The notes under the pieces: model-generated
Seen by the model: the letters and a program-made list of their open reading frames with translations, nothing else
Told to the model about the DNA's origin: nothing
Databases searched by the model: none
Translations under genes and position numbers: made by a program
DNA from: Arenicellales bacterium
GTDB lineage: Bacteria > Pseudomonadota > Gammaproteobacteria > Arenicellales > JAHEKD01
Assembly: GCA_028284225.1 (NCBI GenBank)
Contig: JANQSD010000020.1
Coordinates: 49,296 to 113,295 of the forward strand
Direction: 5' to 3'
DNA: 64,000 bases
In this document: in pieces, positions 34,939-45,556 of the stretch
How positions within the stretch are numbered: position 1 is the first letter of the stretch
Layout: every line of letters begins with the position of its first letter

Positions 34939-36255
34939 ATGCTTAGACCACTTTGTGTTTTATTGCTGCTGCAATTTGCGTCATCGGCAGCCGCTGATGA
35001 AAATCTGTGGAGCATCTATCAAAAGGCTATTAACAATGATCCGGTTTTTATGCAGCAAGAATTCACCTATGAAGCCGATAAGGAGTTTATAGAACAGGCT
35101 AAGGGATTATTAAAACCACAGATAAATGCTTCACTGGGTACAGGTCGAATTAATGATGATATCGATGCCGCACAGCAATCTGCTTCAGGTGAAGAATTTT
35201 ATAACAATAAGAATGCTGCAATCACTCTATCACAAACATTATGGGATAAATCCCGATTTGAAAATTTAGAACTGGCTAAAAACCAAGTACATTTATCTAA
35301 GCTGCAGCTTGATAACGCCAGACAAGACCTGTTGCTACGTATTTCCGATAGCTATTTTAATTTGCTTGCCGCAGAGGACACATTGGCCGTGACTCAACTT
35401 GAACGCGATTCACTAAAGGAACAATTTGACCAGGCCAGCGAGCTTCTGGATGCAGGGTTAGGAACATCGACTGATTTTTTTGAATCAGAATCACGCCTTA
35501 AACTAGCTGAAGTAGACATTCTTACTGCTGAAAATTCGATTGCAGATAACCGTCAGGCATTAACGGAAATTATTGGCGAACCTGTACAGGCCTTAGCAAA
35601 ACCAGCAGAAGATTACCCCATCATTGACCCAGAGCCATTGCAATTAAGTGAATGGATTCAAACAGCATTCAAAAACAATCATGAGTTAGCAAGCGCCCAC
35701 CAACAAGCAGATATTGCCAGGCAGAACATTGAAATTGCCAGAAGCGGTCACTGGCCGTCGCTGAATTTAAATGCACAGCAAAGTTATAATGATAATGACG
35801 ATGGTGTTGGCGGTGAAATTGATACTAACCAAAGAATAATCTCACTTGATTTAACAGCACCCATTTACCAAGGCGGTCAAATCAAGTCACAAACTCGTGA
35901 AGCCAGTCAACGCTATAGTGCCAGCTTAAAAAATGTCGATACGGTAGCCAGAAATATTGAACGGCGAATTCGAGATGCCTACAACACAGTCGTGACCAGC
36001 AAAAACCAGGTGACAGCATTGCAATCAGCGGTAAAGGCGGCACAAAATGCGCTACAGGCCCGTCAACAAAGCTTTGAGAGTGGCTTAAGCACCAACATTG
36101 AAGTATTGGATGCCACTAGTGATTTATTTTCCGCGCAACGGGATTTACTCCAAGCCCGCTATAACTATATTACCAGCATGTTTAGTCTCAAAAGCCTGGC
36201 TGGCATCTTAAGTGAAACAGATTTTAAGCAGACCTCGGATTTGTTGGTTCATTAA
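34939..36255 (+). CDS. tolC: TolC-family outer-membrane efflux channel
   Basis: A 438-residue exported protein with signal peptide MLRPLCVLLLLQFASSAAA and two homologous halves of long coiled-coil helices. The N-terminal half begins with NLWSIYQKAINNDPVFMQQE; the C-terminal half carries QTAFKNNHELASAHQQADIA. VDTVARNIERRIRDAYNTVV and LSTNIEVLDATSDLFSAQRD are typical of TolC. It forms the outer-membrane duct for type I secretion or RND/MFS efflux. No inner-membrane pump or adaptor is adjacent, as usual for general-purpose TolC. Confidence 0.92.
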   Translation: MLRPLCVLLLLQFASSAAADENLWSIYQKAINNDPVFMQQEFTYEADKEFIEQAKGLLKPQINASLGTGRINDDIDAAQQSASGEEFYNNKNAAITLSQTLWDKSRFENLELAKNQVHLSKLQLDNARQDLLLRISDSYFNLLAAEDTLAVTQLERDSLKEQFDQASELLDAGLGTSTDFFESESRLKLAEVDILTAENSIADNRQALTEIIGEPVQALAKPAEDYPIIDPEPLQLSEWIQTAFKNNHELASAHQQADIARQNIEIARSGHWPSLNLNAQQSYNDNDDGVGGEIDTNQRIISLDLTAPIYQGGQIKSQTREASQRYSASLKNVDTVARNIERRIRDAYNTVVTSKNQVTALQSAVKAAQNALQARQQSFESGLSTNIEVLDATSDLFSAQRDLLQARYNYITSMFSLKSLAGILSETDFKQTSDLLVH

Positions 36256-36338
36256 GAAGACCACCGGCATTAATTCAGAGTTCAGCAGCTCAGGTTAATT
36301 TTGATGTGATTTATCGGAAAATGAAACGGGCATAAAAA

Positions 36339-36370
36339 ATACCCCTCCTAACCTCCCCTGACAGGGGAGG
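36339..36370. repeat. C/G-rich palindromic repeat, partial copy at the waaA 3' end
   Basis: CCTAACCTCCCCTGACAGGG and the adjacent bases match the right half of the elements at 4441 and 6833. It contains an inverted repeat CCTCCCCT-GAC-AGGGGAGG. It overlaps the last eight codons of waaA, encoding the terminal SSPVRGG-stop. Confidence 0.65.
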
Positions 36371-37634
36371 AATATTCCAAATACCTCTCCAACACCCGCA
36401 TCGACGCATCCAGCGCACCTTTATTCCTCTCCAACAGTTGTTGTGCGTTAGTGACCAATTCATCAGATTGCGATTTTGATTCAAACAATTTACTCACTGA
36501 TTGTGCCAATTGGGTGGCTGAATCAACCTGCAATAAAGCTTGCTGCTTGAGTGCCTGTTCTATCGTTCGAGCAAAATTAAACGTATGCGGACCAACTATT
36601 ACCGGCCGCCCCAACAGCCAGGGTTCCAGCATATTCTGCCCGCCATGAGGAACCAAACTACCACCGACAAAGCACACGTCGCTGGCAGCATATAAATCAA
36701 ACAATTCACCCATGGTATCACCGACATAAACCTGGTAATCGCTTATATCTACGGGTGCTTGCGTACGACGACAGGATTTAAAACTATTACCCGCCAATTC
36801 AAATACACTGTCAAAACGCTCGGGATGCCTTGGAACCAGGATCAACAGTGCATCGGGATGCTGCTGCAATAGTTGGGAATGAGCAGTTAACAATTGCTCA
36901 TCTTCACCATTATGTGTACTTGCGGCAATCCACACTTTGCGCGAGATTCCGATTTGCTTTTTAAGCTTCTGGCCTCGCTGCAGCACTCCATCAGGCAATT
37001 TTACATCAAACTTAATATTACCCTGTATTGTGACCACATCAGGTTTAGCACCCAGTGCAATTACACGCTCAGCGTCAGCATCCGTCTGTGCACCAATGGC
37101 ATCAACCTTAGCCAGCTCAGGCGCAATCAGCGTACGTATTTTTTTATATCCGGGAAACGATTTATTTGACAAGCGCATATTCAGATAAATAATCGGAATA
37201 TTGTCCCGATCAACCGCATTAATCAAGTTAGGCCAGATTTCAGTTTCCATCACGATTAATATATCGGGTTTAATCTGGTTCAAGGCTCGATTAACCAGAA
37301 ATGGAATATCGTAGGGGATATAGCGGTGAATAACTGCATCACCGAGTTGCCTGGTAACTTGATCAGCACCTGTCGGAGTAATAGTTGTAATCAATATTTC
37401 GTATTCCGGCCAACGTTCAATAATTTTTCGAATCAAGGGTATGGCAACATTGACTTCGCCAACAGAAACGGCATGCAGCCAGATTCGCCTGGTTACCGGC
37501 TGCATTGAATAAAAGCCCAAACGCTCGTTTATACGTGAGCGATAAGCCGGATTTGCTATTCCACGCCACCATAGGCGCGCTAGAATAATCGGCAATGCCA
37601 AAGTCAAGACGATGGAATACGCAATACGCCACAT
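36348..37634 (-). CDS. waaA: 3-deoxy-D-manno-octulosonic acid transferase
   Basis: Adds Kdo residues to lipid IVA, a required step of LPS core assembly at the inner membrane. The 428-residue protein has an N-terminal membrane anchor (IAYSIVLTLALPIILARLWW) and the GT30 motifs RIWLHAVSVGEVNVAIPLI, LIVMETEIWPNLINAV, VPHGGQNMLEPWLLGRPVIV. The last residues SSPVRGG come from a palindromic repeat, so the native C-terminus was probably replaced. Last gene of tsaC-acyltransferase-hemF-waaA, 12 bp after hemF. Confidence 0.94.
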   Translation of the reverse strand: MWRIAYSIVLTLALPIILARLWWRGIANPAYRSRINERLGFYSMQPVTRRIWLHAVSVGEVNVAIPLIRKIIERWPEYEILITTITPTGADQVTRQLGDAVIHRYIPYDIPFLVNRALNQIKPDILIVMETEIWPNLINAVDRDNIPIIYLNMRLSNKSFPGYKKIRTLIAPELAKVDAIGAQTDADAERVIALGAKPDVVTIQGNIKFDVKLPDGVLQRGQKLKKQIGISRKVWIAASTHNGEDEQLLTAHSQLLQQHPDALLILVPRHPERFDSVFELAGNSFKSCRRTQAPVDISDYQVYVGDTMGELFDLYAASDVCFVGGSLVPHGGQNMLEPWLLGRPVIVGPHTFNFARTIEQALKQQALLQVDSATQLAQSVSKLFESKSQSDELVTNAQQLLERNKGALDASMRVLERYLEYSSPVRGG

Positions 37635-37646
37635 CAGCTGATGACC

Positions 37647-38534
37647 TTAGTTGCTTAACCAATCATGTGGTTTGAGATAATCGTACAATTCGGCTTCTGC
37701 CGAACCGGCATTGGGTTTCCAGTCATAACGCCAACCGGCAACCGGCGGCATTGACATCAAGATAGACTCTGTCCTGCCACCTGATTGCAAACCAAACAAT
37801 GTTCCACGATCATAAACCAGATTGAATTCAACATATCGTCCGCGCCGGTAAGATTGAAAGTCACGGTGCTTTTGATCAAAATCCGTATCTTTACGCTTAT
37901 TGACGAGAGGCAAATAAGCTGGCAAAAAATGGTCACCGACACTTTGCATAAAAGCGAAACTTTGTTCAAAGCCTAGCTCATTAAAATCATCAAAAAACAA
38001 ACCCCCGATACCCCGTGTTTCGTTTCGATGTTTTAAATAAAAATACTCATCACACCATTGCTTAAACCTTAAGTAATAATCCGGCCCGAAAGGATCACAG
38101 GCCTGCTTTGACATCTGGTGCCAGTGAATAACGTCTTCGTTAAACGGATAATACGGTGTCAAATCAAAACCACCACCAAACCACCAGATATCTTCTGCCT
38201 GGAAATGACGCACATTCATATGCGTTGTCGGTACAAAAGGGTTACGTGGGTGTATCACCAGTGAAACACCCATGGCCTGAAATGATTTGCCTTTTAATTC
38301 AGGTCTTGATGCAGTAGCAGAAGCCGGTAAAGATTCGCCCATGACGTGAGAAAAATTAACACCTGCTTTTTCAAAAACAGTACCATTTTCCAACACACAA
38401 GATTGCCCGCCACCGCCTTGATCATGTGACCACTGGTCAGCAATGAACTGCTGACTCGCCTCATAAGCTTGCAGCTTATCGACTATATTTTTCTGTAACA
38501 GTAACAGGTAGTCTTTAACTTTTTGAGTCGACAT
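37647..38534 (-). CDS. hemF: Oxygen-dependent coproporphyrinogen III oxidase
   Basis: Oxidatively decarboxylates coproporphyrinogen III to protoporphyrinogen IX using O2. It has the normal length (295 residues) with the signatures [40 protein letters not shown] and [20 protein letters not shown]. This implies aerobic life. The start overlaps the 3' end of the acyltransferase gene by 20 bp. Confidence 0.96.
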   Translation of the reverse strand: MSTQKVKDYLLLLQKNIVDKLQAYEASQQFIADQWSHDQGGGGQSCVLENGTVFEKAGVNFSHVMGESLPASATASRPELKGKSFQAMGVSLVIHPRNPFVPTTHMNVRHFQAEDIWWFGGGFDLTPYYPFNEDVIHWHQMSKQACDPFGPDYYLRFKQWCDEYFYLKHRNETRGIGGLFFDDFNELGFEQSFAFMQSVGDHFLPAYLPLVNKRKDTDFDQKHRDFQSYRRGRYVEFNLVYDRGTLFGLQSGGRTESILMSMPPVAGWRYDWKPNAGSAEAELYDYLKPHDWLSN

Positions 38535-39612
38535 AAGTTCTTTCTCTATTAAGGGTACGATAGGACGGAATGGCTTTTTTCCGCCAGGCCATCAAAGGCT
38601 TCTCAATAATACAGTAAAAGATATAACCAATAAGACAGGCCAAAACCAGCGTGATGGATAATTCCAAAAATATATTATTCATGCCGATGAATTCAAATAC
38701 TCGCTCAAGTGAATGTAAAGTCAGAACATGAGTTAAATAAATCGCATAAGATGCCACGGCTATAATGCCCATTAACTTATAGGTTGAAACAACCCAGGCT
38801 CGGTCGGCACTGGCTAATGCCACGGTTGCCGCAAAACTTACAGCCAGCAAATAAGCGCCCAACGAATACATCCATTGTGGCGGCCACCAGGAATAAGAGG
38901 CTAATAATGCAATACAAGCAACATAAATTGCCGCTTTATATCTTAGCAAGGCATTAATCATTACTTTAAAGTAAATAGAAATGTATGCGAATAAAACGCC
39001 CAAAATCAGTGGATCAAAATTCAAATGTGTCGCGGTAATATAATACCCAAACGGCTTGGGATGAATATGTTGATAATTTAAGCGCAGTATTAACGGTATG
39101 AATGAGATTAAAACCATCAATACAATGAACGTTTTGGAAGGCTGTTTAAACAGCGCTAACAAAATGGTCAGTGCAATTGGCAAGATGAGGTAAAAGTGTT
39201 CTTCTACACAAAGCGACCAGCTAATAAAAAAAAACGGCACCTCATGATAATAGTTTTGTAAAAACAGCAGGTAACCAAAATCAAACGGCTCTTTTCGAAC
39301 TATATATACTGCCAGGTAAGAAAGTAATAGTGCAATAAAATAAGGTGGCACAGTCCTGGATATGCGCCTTAAGATAAAACGAGAAATGTCCACCTTTCCA
39401 TTAACGTTGGTTTCTTTAAAAAACAGTGAGCCAATCAAAAACCCACTCAGGGCAAAAAACAAATCAACACCAAACGAGCCTGCCTTGGTAAAGCGCCAGA
39501 TTAAAGGTATCGAAGATGCGAAGCTTTGTGTGGCATGAAAAATCAGCACCATCAAAATCGCAGTGGCGCGTAACGTATCGAGGTTCTCGATTCGTGAATC
39601 TTTCATAGTCAA
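38515..39612 (-). CDS. Acyltransferase 3 family membrane protein (OafA/YrhL type)
   Basis: A 365-residue membrane protein with about ten hydrophobic segments that transfers acyl groups to surface sugars. The N-terminal signature is [20 protein letters not shown] with the catalytic His, followed by [20 protein letters not shown], then [20 protein letters not shown]. The target sugar is not known, perhaps O-antigen or capsule. It overlaps tsaC (4 bp) and hemF (20 bp), so it is embedded in a housekeeping operon. Confidence 0.88.
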   Translation of the reverse strand: MTMKDSRIENLDTLRATAILMVLIFHATQSFASSIPLIWRFTKAGSFGVDLFFALSGFLIGSLFFKETNVNGKVDISRFILRRISRTVPPYFIALLLSYLAVYIVRKEPFDFGYLLFLQNYYHEVPFFFISWSLCVEEHFYLILPIALTILLALFKQPSKTFIVLMVLISFIPLILRLNYQHIHPKPFGYYITATHLNFDPLILGVLFAYISIYFKVMINALLRYKAAIYVACIALLASYSWWPPQWMYSLGAYLLAVSFAATVALASADRAWVVSTYKLMGIIAVASYAIYLTHVLTLHSLERVFEFIGMNNIFLELSITLVLACLIGYIFYCIIEKPLMAWRKKAIPSYRTLNRERTYVDSKS

Positions 39613-40187
39613 CGAATGATCCGATCTGTTTCAACATCAATAATTGTCGAAGGTTTGATGGCTTTACCGCAAGATAAATCGACAATATAGTCCACTTCTT
39701 TGGAGAATATTTTTTTGACTTGCGTTGTGGTTCGACATGCTTTTTGACCGGACCGGTTAGCACTTGTAGACACCAGAGCATAATCACAGCTGCGGCATAA
39801 CTCTCTGGCGAACTTATGATCCGGAACACGCACAACAATTTTATCAGAATCGCCTGTTAACCATTTTGGCACCCAGGGAGCAGCAGGCACCAACCAGGAA
39901 ACTGCCGCCGGCCAACTGGCCAGCATTTTCTCAATCAGATAGTCAGGCAGTTTTTTAATATAAGGCTGTAATTGCGCAAAATCACAACCAATCAGGATTA
40001 AACCTTTACTCGCTGGTCGATGTTTCAGCCGCAGGATTTTTTTCACCGCCTGGCTATCTTTGGGATAACAGCCCAAACCAAAACAACTTTCAGTCGGATA
40101 AGCGATAACACCGCCGTCCGCGACAGCTGTGTTGGCCTTGAGCAATTGTTTCCGAATATCTAGTGTCATTTTTTGGGCAAACATCAA
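39609..40187 (-). CDS. tsaC: Threonylcarbamoyl-AMP synthase TsaC (RimN/YrdC)
   Basis: Makes L-threonylcarbamoyladenylate from threonine, bicarbonate and ATP for t6A37 in tRNA. The 192-residue single-domain form contains GGVIAYPTESCFGLGCYPKD, LKHRPASKGLILIGCDFAQL, DYALVSTSANRSGQKACRTT, consistent with YrdC rather than the two-domain Sua5. First gene of the operon; divergent from purE. Confidence 0.93.
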   Translation of the reverse strand: MMFAQKMTLDIRKQLLKANTAVADGGVIAYPTESCFGLGCYPKDSQAVKKILRLKHRPASKGLILIGCDFAQLQPYIKKLPDYLIEKMLASWPAAVSWLVPAAPWVPKWLTGDSDKIVVRVPDHKFARELCRSCDYALVSTSANRSGQKACRTTTQVKKIFSKEVDYIVDLSCGKAIKPSTIIDVETDRIIR

Positions 40188-40299
40188 TGCTGCACAATTC
40201 TACAAGCCAACAGCATCTACTTAAACCCGAAATATGCAATAGTTATGCTGAGGCCTCATTGTTATAATTCGTCCCTTAATCCTAACAGGGAAACATAAC

Positions 40300-40809
40300 A
40301 TGTCTGCTGATACAGCTACGACCTGTACAAAAGTTGCCGTAGTCATGGGTTCCAAGAGTGACTGGCCTACTATGATTCTGGCAACTGAGATTATGGATAA
40401 ATTAGAAGTCGCCTACCATGTAGAGGTGGTTTCAGCGCATCGCACACCGGATAAACTATCCGATTTCGCCAAACAGGCGGTGAATAACGGTTTCGAAGTT
40501 ATTATTGCAGGTGCCGGCGGTGCTGCTCATCTACCTGGCATGTTAGCAGCCAATACCCGCCTGCCGGTGCTGGGTGTTCCGGTACAAAGCAAGGCCTTAA
40601 GCGGTATGGACAGTTTATTATCCATTGCACAAATGCCCAAAGGTGTTGCAGTCGGCACCCTGGCTATAGGCACTTCCGGTGCCTTTAATGCCGGTTTACT
40701 CGCTTGTCAAATCCTGGCCAACAGCGATGCCGGTTTGGCTACCCGGGTTGATCAATTCCGGCAACAGCAGACCGAGTCAATACTGGCTGAACCTGACCCG
40801 AGAGCTTGA
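40300..40809 (+). CDS. purE: N5-carboxyaminoimidazole ribonucleotide mutase
   Basis: Rearranges N5-CAIR to CAIR in purine synthesis. At 169 residues it carries the motifs [40 protein letters not shown] and [20 protein letters not shown]. Class I PurE, working with the adjacent purK (3-bp gap). The upstream region includes TATAAT at about 40263. Confidence 0.96.
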   Translation: MSADTATTCTKVAVVMGSKSDWPTMILATEIMDKLEVAYHVEVVSAHRTPDKLSDFAKQAVNNGFEVIIAGAGGAAHLPGMLAANTRLPVLGVPVQSKALSGMDSLLSIAQMPKGVAVGTLAIGTSGAFNAGLLACQILANSDAGLATRVDQFRQQQTESILAEPDPRA

Positions 40810-40812
40810 AAC

Positions 40813-41877
40813 ATGGGTGATATATGGGTTTTAGGTGCTGGCCAACTTGGCGCGATGTTACAACATGCAGCTATGCCATTGGCGCTCAACGTCAATACGA
40901 TTGACATTTACGCCACTGAAGTGCCTAAGCTCAATGACGATGACATTATTACCGTTGAACTGGAGCACTGGCCGGATACGATAGTGACTCAAACTTTGTC
41001 TGCGCACCCTAACTTTCTTAATCGTGAAACGTTAAAAATTTTTGCCGACCGTTCAATTCAAAAAAAATTACTCGATTCACTGGAACTTCCACAAGCCAAA
41101 TGGCATATGGTCGATGCCGATATTAGCGTAGAAAAGTTACATCAGGATTTAGGAACTAAGGTTTTATTGAAGCGTCGCAGCGGTGGCTATGATGGCAAAG
41201 GTCAACTTTGGTTAGATCAAACTGAAAATTCTGACTTGCCGTCAGACTGGCAGGGACAATCTATCGCTGAGGAAAAAATCAACTTCGACGAAGAAGTATC
41301 CATCATCGGCGCTCGCAATTCGGCCGGTGAATGTGTGTTTTATCCTGTTACCACCAACTTGCATTACCAGGGAATTTTATTAGCGTCGATCGCACCGACA
41401 GCGTTTTCCAAAGCTTTGCAGCCCCAGGCAGAAGCCATGCTCACAAAACTGATGGACCACTTAAACTATGTCGGTGTCATGGCCATGGAATGCTTTCAAA
41501 TTGGTGAGAAATTATTTATCAATGAAATTGCGCCTCGAGTTCATAATAGCGGCCACTGGACCCAGGCCGGCGCCAATATCAGCCAATTCGAAATGCATTT
41601 GCGCGCTGTCGCTAATTTACCTTTGGTCATTCCAGCGACAAAAAATAATAGCGTGATGATTAATCTATTGGGCATGGATTTTAACCCTGCCTGGTTAGCT
41701 GTTAACGGTGTAGAAGTCTATTGGTACGGCAAGGGTGTACGACCGATGCGAAAGTTAGGGCATATTAATCTAAGTCTGCCCGAGACCCGTAAAACCAGAC
41801 AAAGCCTTGAACAACTAAAGCCGCTTTTAGATGATTATTACGACGAATCGATTGAATGGTGTAAACAGCATTTATAA
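40813..41877 (+). CDS. purK: N5-carboxyaminoimidazole ribonucleotide synthase
   Basis: ATP-grasp enzyme that forms N5-CAIR from AIR, bicarbonate and ATP. The 354 residues contain the opening IWVLGAGQLGAMLQHAAMPL, LLKRRSGGYDGKGQLWLDQ, VMAMECFQIGEKLFINEIAP and RVHNSGHWTQAGANISQFEM. Coupled to purE. The 3' end overlaps, in another frame, the start of a small secreted protein gene. Confidence 0.95.
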   Translation: MGDIWVLGAGQLGAMLQHAAMPLALNVNTIDIYATEVPKLNDDDIITVELEHWPDTIVTQTLSAHPNFLNRETLKIFADRSIQKKLLDSLELPQAKWHMVDADISVEKLHQDLGTKVLLKRRSGGYDGKGQLWLDQTENSDLPSDWQGQSIAEEKINFDEEVSIIGARNSAGECVFYPVTTNLHYQGILLASIAPTAFSKALQPQAEAMLTKLMDHLNYVGVMAMECFQIGEKLFINEIAPRVHNSGHWTQAGANISQFEMHLRAVANLPLVIPATKNNSVMINLLGMDFNPAWLAVNGVEVYWYGKGVRPMRKLGHINLSLPETRKTRQSLEQLKPLLDDYYDESIEWCKQHL

Positions 41878-42331
41878 TCATTTTATAGTCGGGATTATTA
41901 CCGCAGTGATGTTGTTTTTGCCTGCCATTGGATTTAGTGACACCCTTAAACCTTTTACAACCGATGGTTGCAGCTCTTTTCCTGATGGGACGCTGGAGCA
42001 ACAATCATTATGGGCACAATGTTGTATTCGACATGACTTGGCTTACTGGCAAGGTGGCAGTTATGCTCAACGATTAGCCGCCGACCAGGCATTAGAATCA
42101 TGCGTTGCTGAAGCCGGTGAACCCGAAATTGCTAAATTAATGCTGACGGGTGTACGTGTTGGTGGAACCCCTTATTTGCCTACTTCTTTTCGCTGGGGCT
42201 ATGGCTGGCCCTGGCCCCGTGGCTATAAAACACTAACGGATCAAGAAAAGCTGTCAATTAAACATGAACTAGACAACTTGCAGATAATGTTAAAAAGCTT
42301 GACTGACGAGTTGAAAACCCAGTCAAACTAA
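41831..42331 (+). CDS. Secreted protein with phospholipase A2-like CCxxHDxxY motif
   Basis: A protein of up to 166 residues whose N-terminal hydrophobic stretch (HFIVGIITAVMLFLPAIGFS) is a likely signal peptide. The mature part has DGCSSFPDGTLEQQSLWAQC then CIRHDLAYWQGGSYAQRLAA, i.e. paired cysteines with His-Asp as in the catalytic helix of phospholipase A2. Other conserved patches are GVRVGGTPYLPTSFRWGYGW and WPRGYKTLTDQEK. The ORF starts at 41831, 47 bp inside purK; a later start is possible, since the only other in-frame ATG (41909) would cut the signal short. Function is inferred from the motif; lipase activity is not certain. Confidence 0.65.
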   Translation: MIITTNRLNGVNSIYNHFIVGIITAVMLFLPAIGFSDTLKPFTTDGCSSFPDGTLEQQSLWAQCCIRHDLAYWQGGSYAQRLAADQALESCVAEAGEPEIAKLMLTGVRVGGTPYLPTSFRWGYGWPWPRGYKTLTDQEKLSIKHELDNLQIMLKSLTDELKTQSN

Positions 42332-42376
42332 CCTGATTAATTTACAGAAAAATCAATATATACTTATTAGCTAGGT

Positions 42377-42481
42377 GGTCATTCTGAGGCAATAGCCGAA
42401 GAATCTCCTTTAGATCAGCTACACATAGGTAATAACATTGTTCTTCGCAGATCCTTCCTCGTTACACTCGTCAAGATGACC
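42377..42481. repeat. Inverted-repeat element between purK-PLA2-like and purD
   Basis: Begins GGTCATTCTGAGGCAATAGC and ends ACTCGTCAAGATGACC, an imperfect terminal inverted repeat (GGTCATTCTGA versus GGTCATCTTGA). Inside are GAAGAATCTCC and GCAGATCCTTC, which also pair. It resembles the short GTCATTCTGAG-type dispersed repeats common in bacterial genomes. Confidence 0.55.
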
Positions 42482-42495
42482 GCAGAGCATTGTTT

Positions 42496-43806
42496 TTACT
42501 GATATTTCTCTGAACTCAGGTCAATCGATTGCTCCCGCTCAACCGCTCTATAACCAATATCAGTTCGATAAAAAACTTCATCCCAATGGACACTATCGAC
42601 TGCTTGATAGGCTTCTTTCTGGGCTGTTGTAACATCTTTACCCAATGCTGTGACACACAATACCCGTCCGCCGCTAGTGACTATATCAGCGTTATTTTTG
42701 GCCGTTCCCGCATGGAAAATTTTCACATCTTGATTCTCACTATCCAGTCCGGTAATAACTTTACCCTTGGTGTAACTATCTGGATAACCGCCTGCAGCCA
42801 TGACCACACCCAACGCTGCACGCTCATCCCAGCAAATAGATTGTGCTGCCAATGCGCCATTGACTGCTGCCAGACACAACTCAACTAAGTCAGACTGCAG
42901 CCGCATCATGATAGGTTGTGCCTCCGGATCGCCGAAACGGCAATTGAATTCGACTACCTTTGGAGCACCTTGTGAATCAATCATCAAACCGGCATATAAA
43001 AAACCCGTGTAATGGATACCGTCGGCTGTCAGACCCTTAACTGTTGGCAATATTACCTCGCGCATAATGCGATCATGCATTATTTCATTGACTACCGGCG
43101 CAGGTGAATATGCACCCATACCACCGGTATTCGGGCCCCGGTCATTGTTATCTCTGGCTTTATGATCCTGAGAACTGGCCAACGGTAACACGGTTTCGCC
43201 ATCAACTATACAAATAAAGCTGGCTTCTTCACCAGTCATAAATTCCTCGATTACAACACGATGCCCTGCTTCACCAAACCGGTTACCCTCAAGCATATCA
43301 TCTACTGCAGCAAAGGCCTGCTCCTGATTTTGGGCAATAATGACTCCTTTACCTGCGGCTAATCCATCGGCTTTAATCACAATGGGGGTACCCATATTGA
43401 CGATATAAGCTTTGGCTTGATCAACATCTTCAAAGTTCTGATACGCCGCCGTGGGAATTTTGTGTCTGGCCAGAAAATCCTTGGTAAATGCCTTTGAGCC
43501 TTCAAGTTGTGCCGCAGCAGCAACGGGACCAAAGCAAGGCAGATTATGTTGCTTAAACTCGTCTACGATACCAGCTACCAGTGGTGCTTCCGGACCGACG
43601 ATGGTCAAATTGATTGCGCTGGATTTAGCAAAATCAACCAATGCAGGAATATCTTCCACCCCGATTGGCACATTTTCGACACCCGACTCCAAATCTGTGC
43701 CTGCATTGCCTGGAGCAACATAAACCTGACTCACTAAAGGCGACTGAGCAGTTTTCCAGGCCAGCGCATGCTCGCGACCGCCGCTACCGATTATTAATAC
43801 TTTCAT
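42496..43806 (-). CDS. purD: Phosphoribosylamine-glycine ligase
   Basis: ATP-grasp enzyme that makes glycinamide ribonucleotide. The 436 residues include MKVLIIGSGGREHALAWKTA, LTIVGPEAPLVAGIVDEFKQ, PIVIKADGLAAGKGVIIAQN and KVVEFNCRFGDPEAQPIMMR. Downstream partner of purH on the same strand, separated by a 164-bp gap containing an inverted-repeat element. Confidence 0.97.
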   Translation of the reverse strand: MKVLIIGSGGREHALAWKTAQSPLVSQVYVAPGNAGTDLESGVENVPIGVEDIPALVDFAKSSAINLTIVGPEAPLVAGIVDEFKQHNLPCFGPVAAAAQLEGSKAFTKDFLARHKIPTAAYQNFEDVDQAKAYIVNMGTPIVIKADGLAAGKGVIIAQNQEQAFAAVDDMLEGNRFGEAGHRVVIEEFMTGEEASFICIVDGETVLPLASSQDHKARDNNDRGPNTGGMGAYSPAPVVNEIMHDRIMREVILPTVKGLTADGIHYTGFLYAGLMIDSQGAPKVVEFNCRFGDPEAQPIMMRLQSDLVELCLAAVNGALAAQSICWDERAALGVVMAAGGYPDSYTKGKVITGLDSENQDVKIFHAGTAKNNADIVTSGGRVLCVTALGKDVTTAQKEAYQAVDSVHWDEVFYRTDIGYRAVEREQSIDLSSEKYQ

Positions 43807-43859
43807 ACTTGCATTCTCTACTTTATAGAATTAGTCATCTCTCTATATTCAAATTATGG

Positions 43860-43980
43860 TCGCCGCTAAGATTTTTGATTTAGATGAGGTTCGAGATTTT
43901 CGCAAAGCGGAATGTACAAACAGTACATGAGCATTTAAGAAAATCGAGTACGAAACATAAATCAAAAAGATTAGTGGCGA
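43860..43980. repeat. Long inverted-repeat element between purH and purD
   Basis: Imperfect arms of about 40 bp (43860-43903 and about 43937-43980). The left reads TCGCCGCTAAGATTTTTGAT; the complement of the right reads TCGCCACTAATCTTTTTGAT. At the centre is a nested palindrome ATGTAC-AAACA-GTACAT (43912-43928). The right arm covers the last three codons of purH (Arg-His-stop). A transcript would fold into a long hairpin in the purH-purD spacer and could attenuate purD. Confidence 0.65.
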
Positions 43981-45527
43981 AAATGCCGCATACCGGTGAA
44001 TACCATCGCCATATCATACTCATCCGCAGCCGCTATAACCTCTTCGTCACGCATTGAACCACCGGGTTGGATCACGGCTTTAATACCGACTTCATTAGCG
44101 GCATCTAATCCATCACGGAATGGAAAAAAAGCATCCGAAGCCATTACTGATCCGGCAACCTGCAGGCCTTCATCGGCTGCCTTGATAGCCGCAATTTTAG
44201 CCGAATAAATCCGGCTCATTTGCCCGGCGCCAATACCAATAGTTTGACCGTTTTTGGCATAGACAATGGCGTTAGACTTAACATGTTTAACCACCTTCCA
44301 GGCAAATAACAAATCTTGCAATTCCTGCTCACCAGGTTGACGTTGACTGGCGGATTTCAAATCTGCTGCAGAAATTTCCCCTTGATCACGTTCTTGAACT
44401 AATAACCCACCGCTCACCCGCTTATAGTCAAGCGATGAAGATGATTGCTCAGCCCAGCTTCCGGTAATGAGCACACGTACATTAGGCTTTTCAGACAGAA
44501 CCTGAAGCGCTTCGTTTGATGCCGTTGGAACAATGATCACTTCTACAAACTGTCTGTCGATAATGGTTTGAGCAGTTACAGGGTCAAGTTCCCGGTTAAA
44601 TGCAATAATACCGCCGAATGCAGAAGTCGGATCAGTCTGGTAAGCCAGCTCATACGCCTGTCCTATCGTTGCCGAGATCGCCACCCCACAAGGGTTGGCA
44701 TGTTTAACGATGACACAGGCCGGTTGTTCAAATTCTTTTACACATTCGAATGCTGCATCCGCATCGGCTACATTGTTATAGGACAAGGCCTTACCCTGAA
44801 TTAATTCAGCCGCAGCCAGGCTACCGGACTGCGGTTGATGTTGACGATAAAAAGCAGCTTGCTGGTGCGGATTCTCACCATAACGCATCGGCATAATCTG
44901 CTTATATTGGGCACTATAAACATCAGGCAATGCATTTTCACCCGCATTCAGGTAATTTGATATTGCTCCATCATAACGGGCCGTGTGGGCAAATACTTTC
45001 GCCGCCAGCTGCCGGCGTAACGTTAGGCTTGTTCCACCATGTTGTTTAATCTCGCTTATGACATTTGCATAGTCGTCGGTTTCAACCACAACTGTGACAT
45101 CATTATGATTTTTGGCTGCCGCACGAATCAAAGTCGGTCCACCAATATCGATATTTTCAATCGCAGTGGCGAAATCACAGCCCTTTGCGACTGTTTGTTC
45201 AAACGGATATAAATTCACCACAACCAGGTCAATAGCCTCAATCTGATTGTCCTGCATGACCGCATCATCCTGGCCACGACGACCCAAAATCCCGCCGTGT
45301 ATTTTGGGATGCAAGGTTTTAACCCGGCCGTCCATCATTTCAGGAAAACCTGTGTGATCGGACACTTCAGTCACCTGAATACCATTTTCAGTCAACAGCC
45401 TGGCCGTACCGCCGGTTGAAAGTATCTTAATATCACTGTCAGCCAGAAATTGAGCAAACTCAACGACTCCGGATTTATCCGAAACACTGATCAAAGCACA
45501 ATTAATACGTCTTATCCCGTTGTTCAT
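43971..45527 (-). CDS. purH: Bifunctional AICAR transformylase/IMP cyclohydrolase
   Basis: Catalyses the last two steps of IMP synthesis. At 518 residues it is normal, with an N-terminal cyclohydrolase MGS-like domain ([36 protein letters not shown]) and a C-terminal transformylase ([40 protein letters not shown]), ending in the canonical MRHFRH. It lies 29 bp after fis in the accBC-prmA-dusB-fis series. Confidence 0.97.
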   Translation of the reverse strand: MNNGIRRINCALISVSDKSGVVEFAQFLADSDIKILSTGGTARLLTENGIQVTEVSDHTGFPEMMDGRVKTLHPKIHGGILGRRGQDDAVMQDNQIEAIDLVVVNLYPFEQTVAKGCDFATAIENIDIGGPTLIRAAAKNHNDVTVVVETDDYANVISEIKQHGGTSLTLRRQLAAKVFAHTARYDGAISNYLNAGENALPDVYSAQYKQIMPMRYGENPHQQAAFYRQHQPQSGSLAAAELIQGKALSYNNVADADAAFECVKEFEQPACVIVKHANPCGVAISATIGQAYELAYQTDPTSAFGGIIAFNRELDPVTAQTIIDRQFVEVIIVPTASNEALQVLSEKPNVRVLITGSWAEQSSSSLDYKRVSGGLLVQERDQGEISAADLKSASQRQPGEQELQDLLFAWKVVKHVKSNAIVYAKNGQTIGIGAGQMSRIYSAKIAAIKAADEGLQVAGSVMASDAFFPFRDGLDAANEVGIKAVIQPGGSMRDEEVIAAADEYDMAMVFTGMRHFRH

Positions 45528-45556
45528 TCGGGGGGTTACCTCTATAAAGTTTTGGA

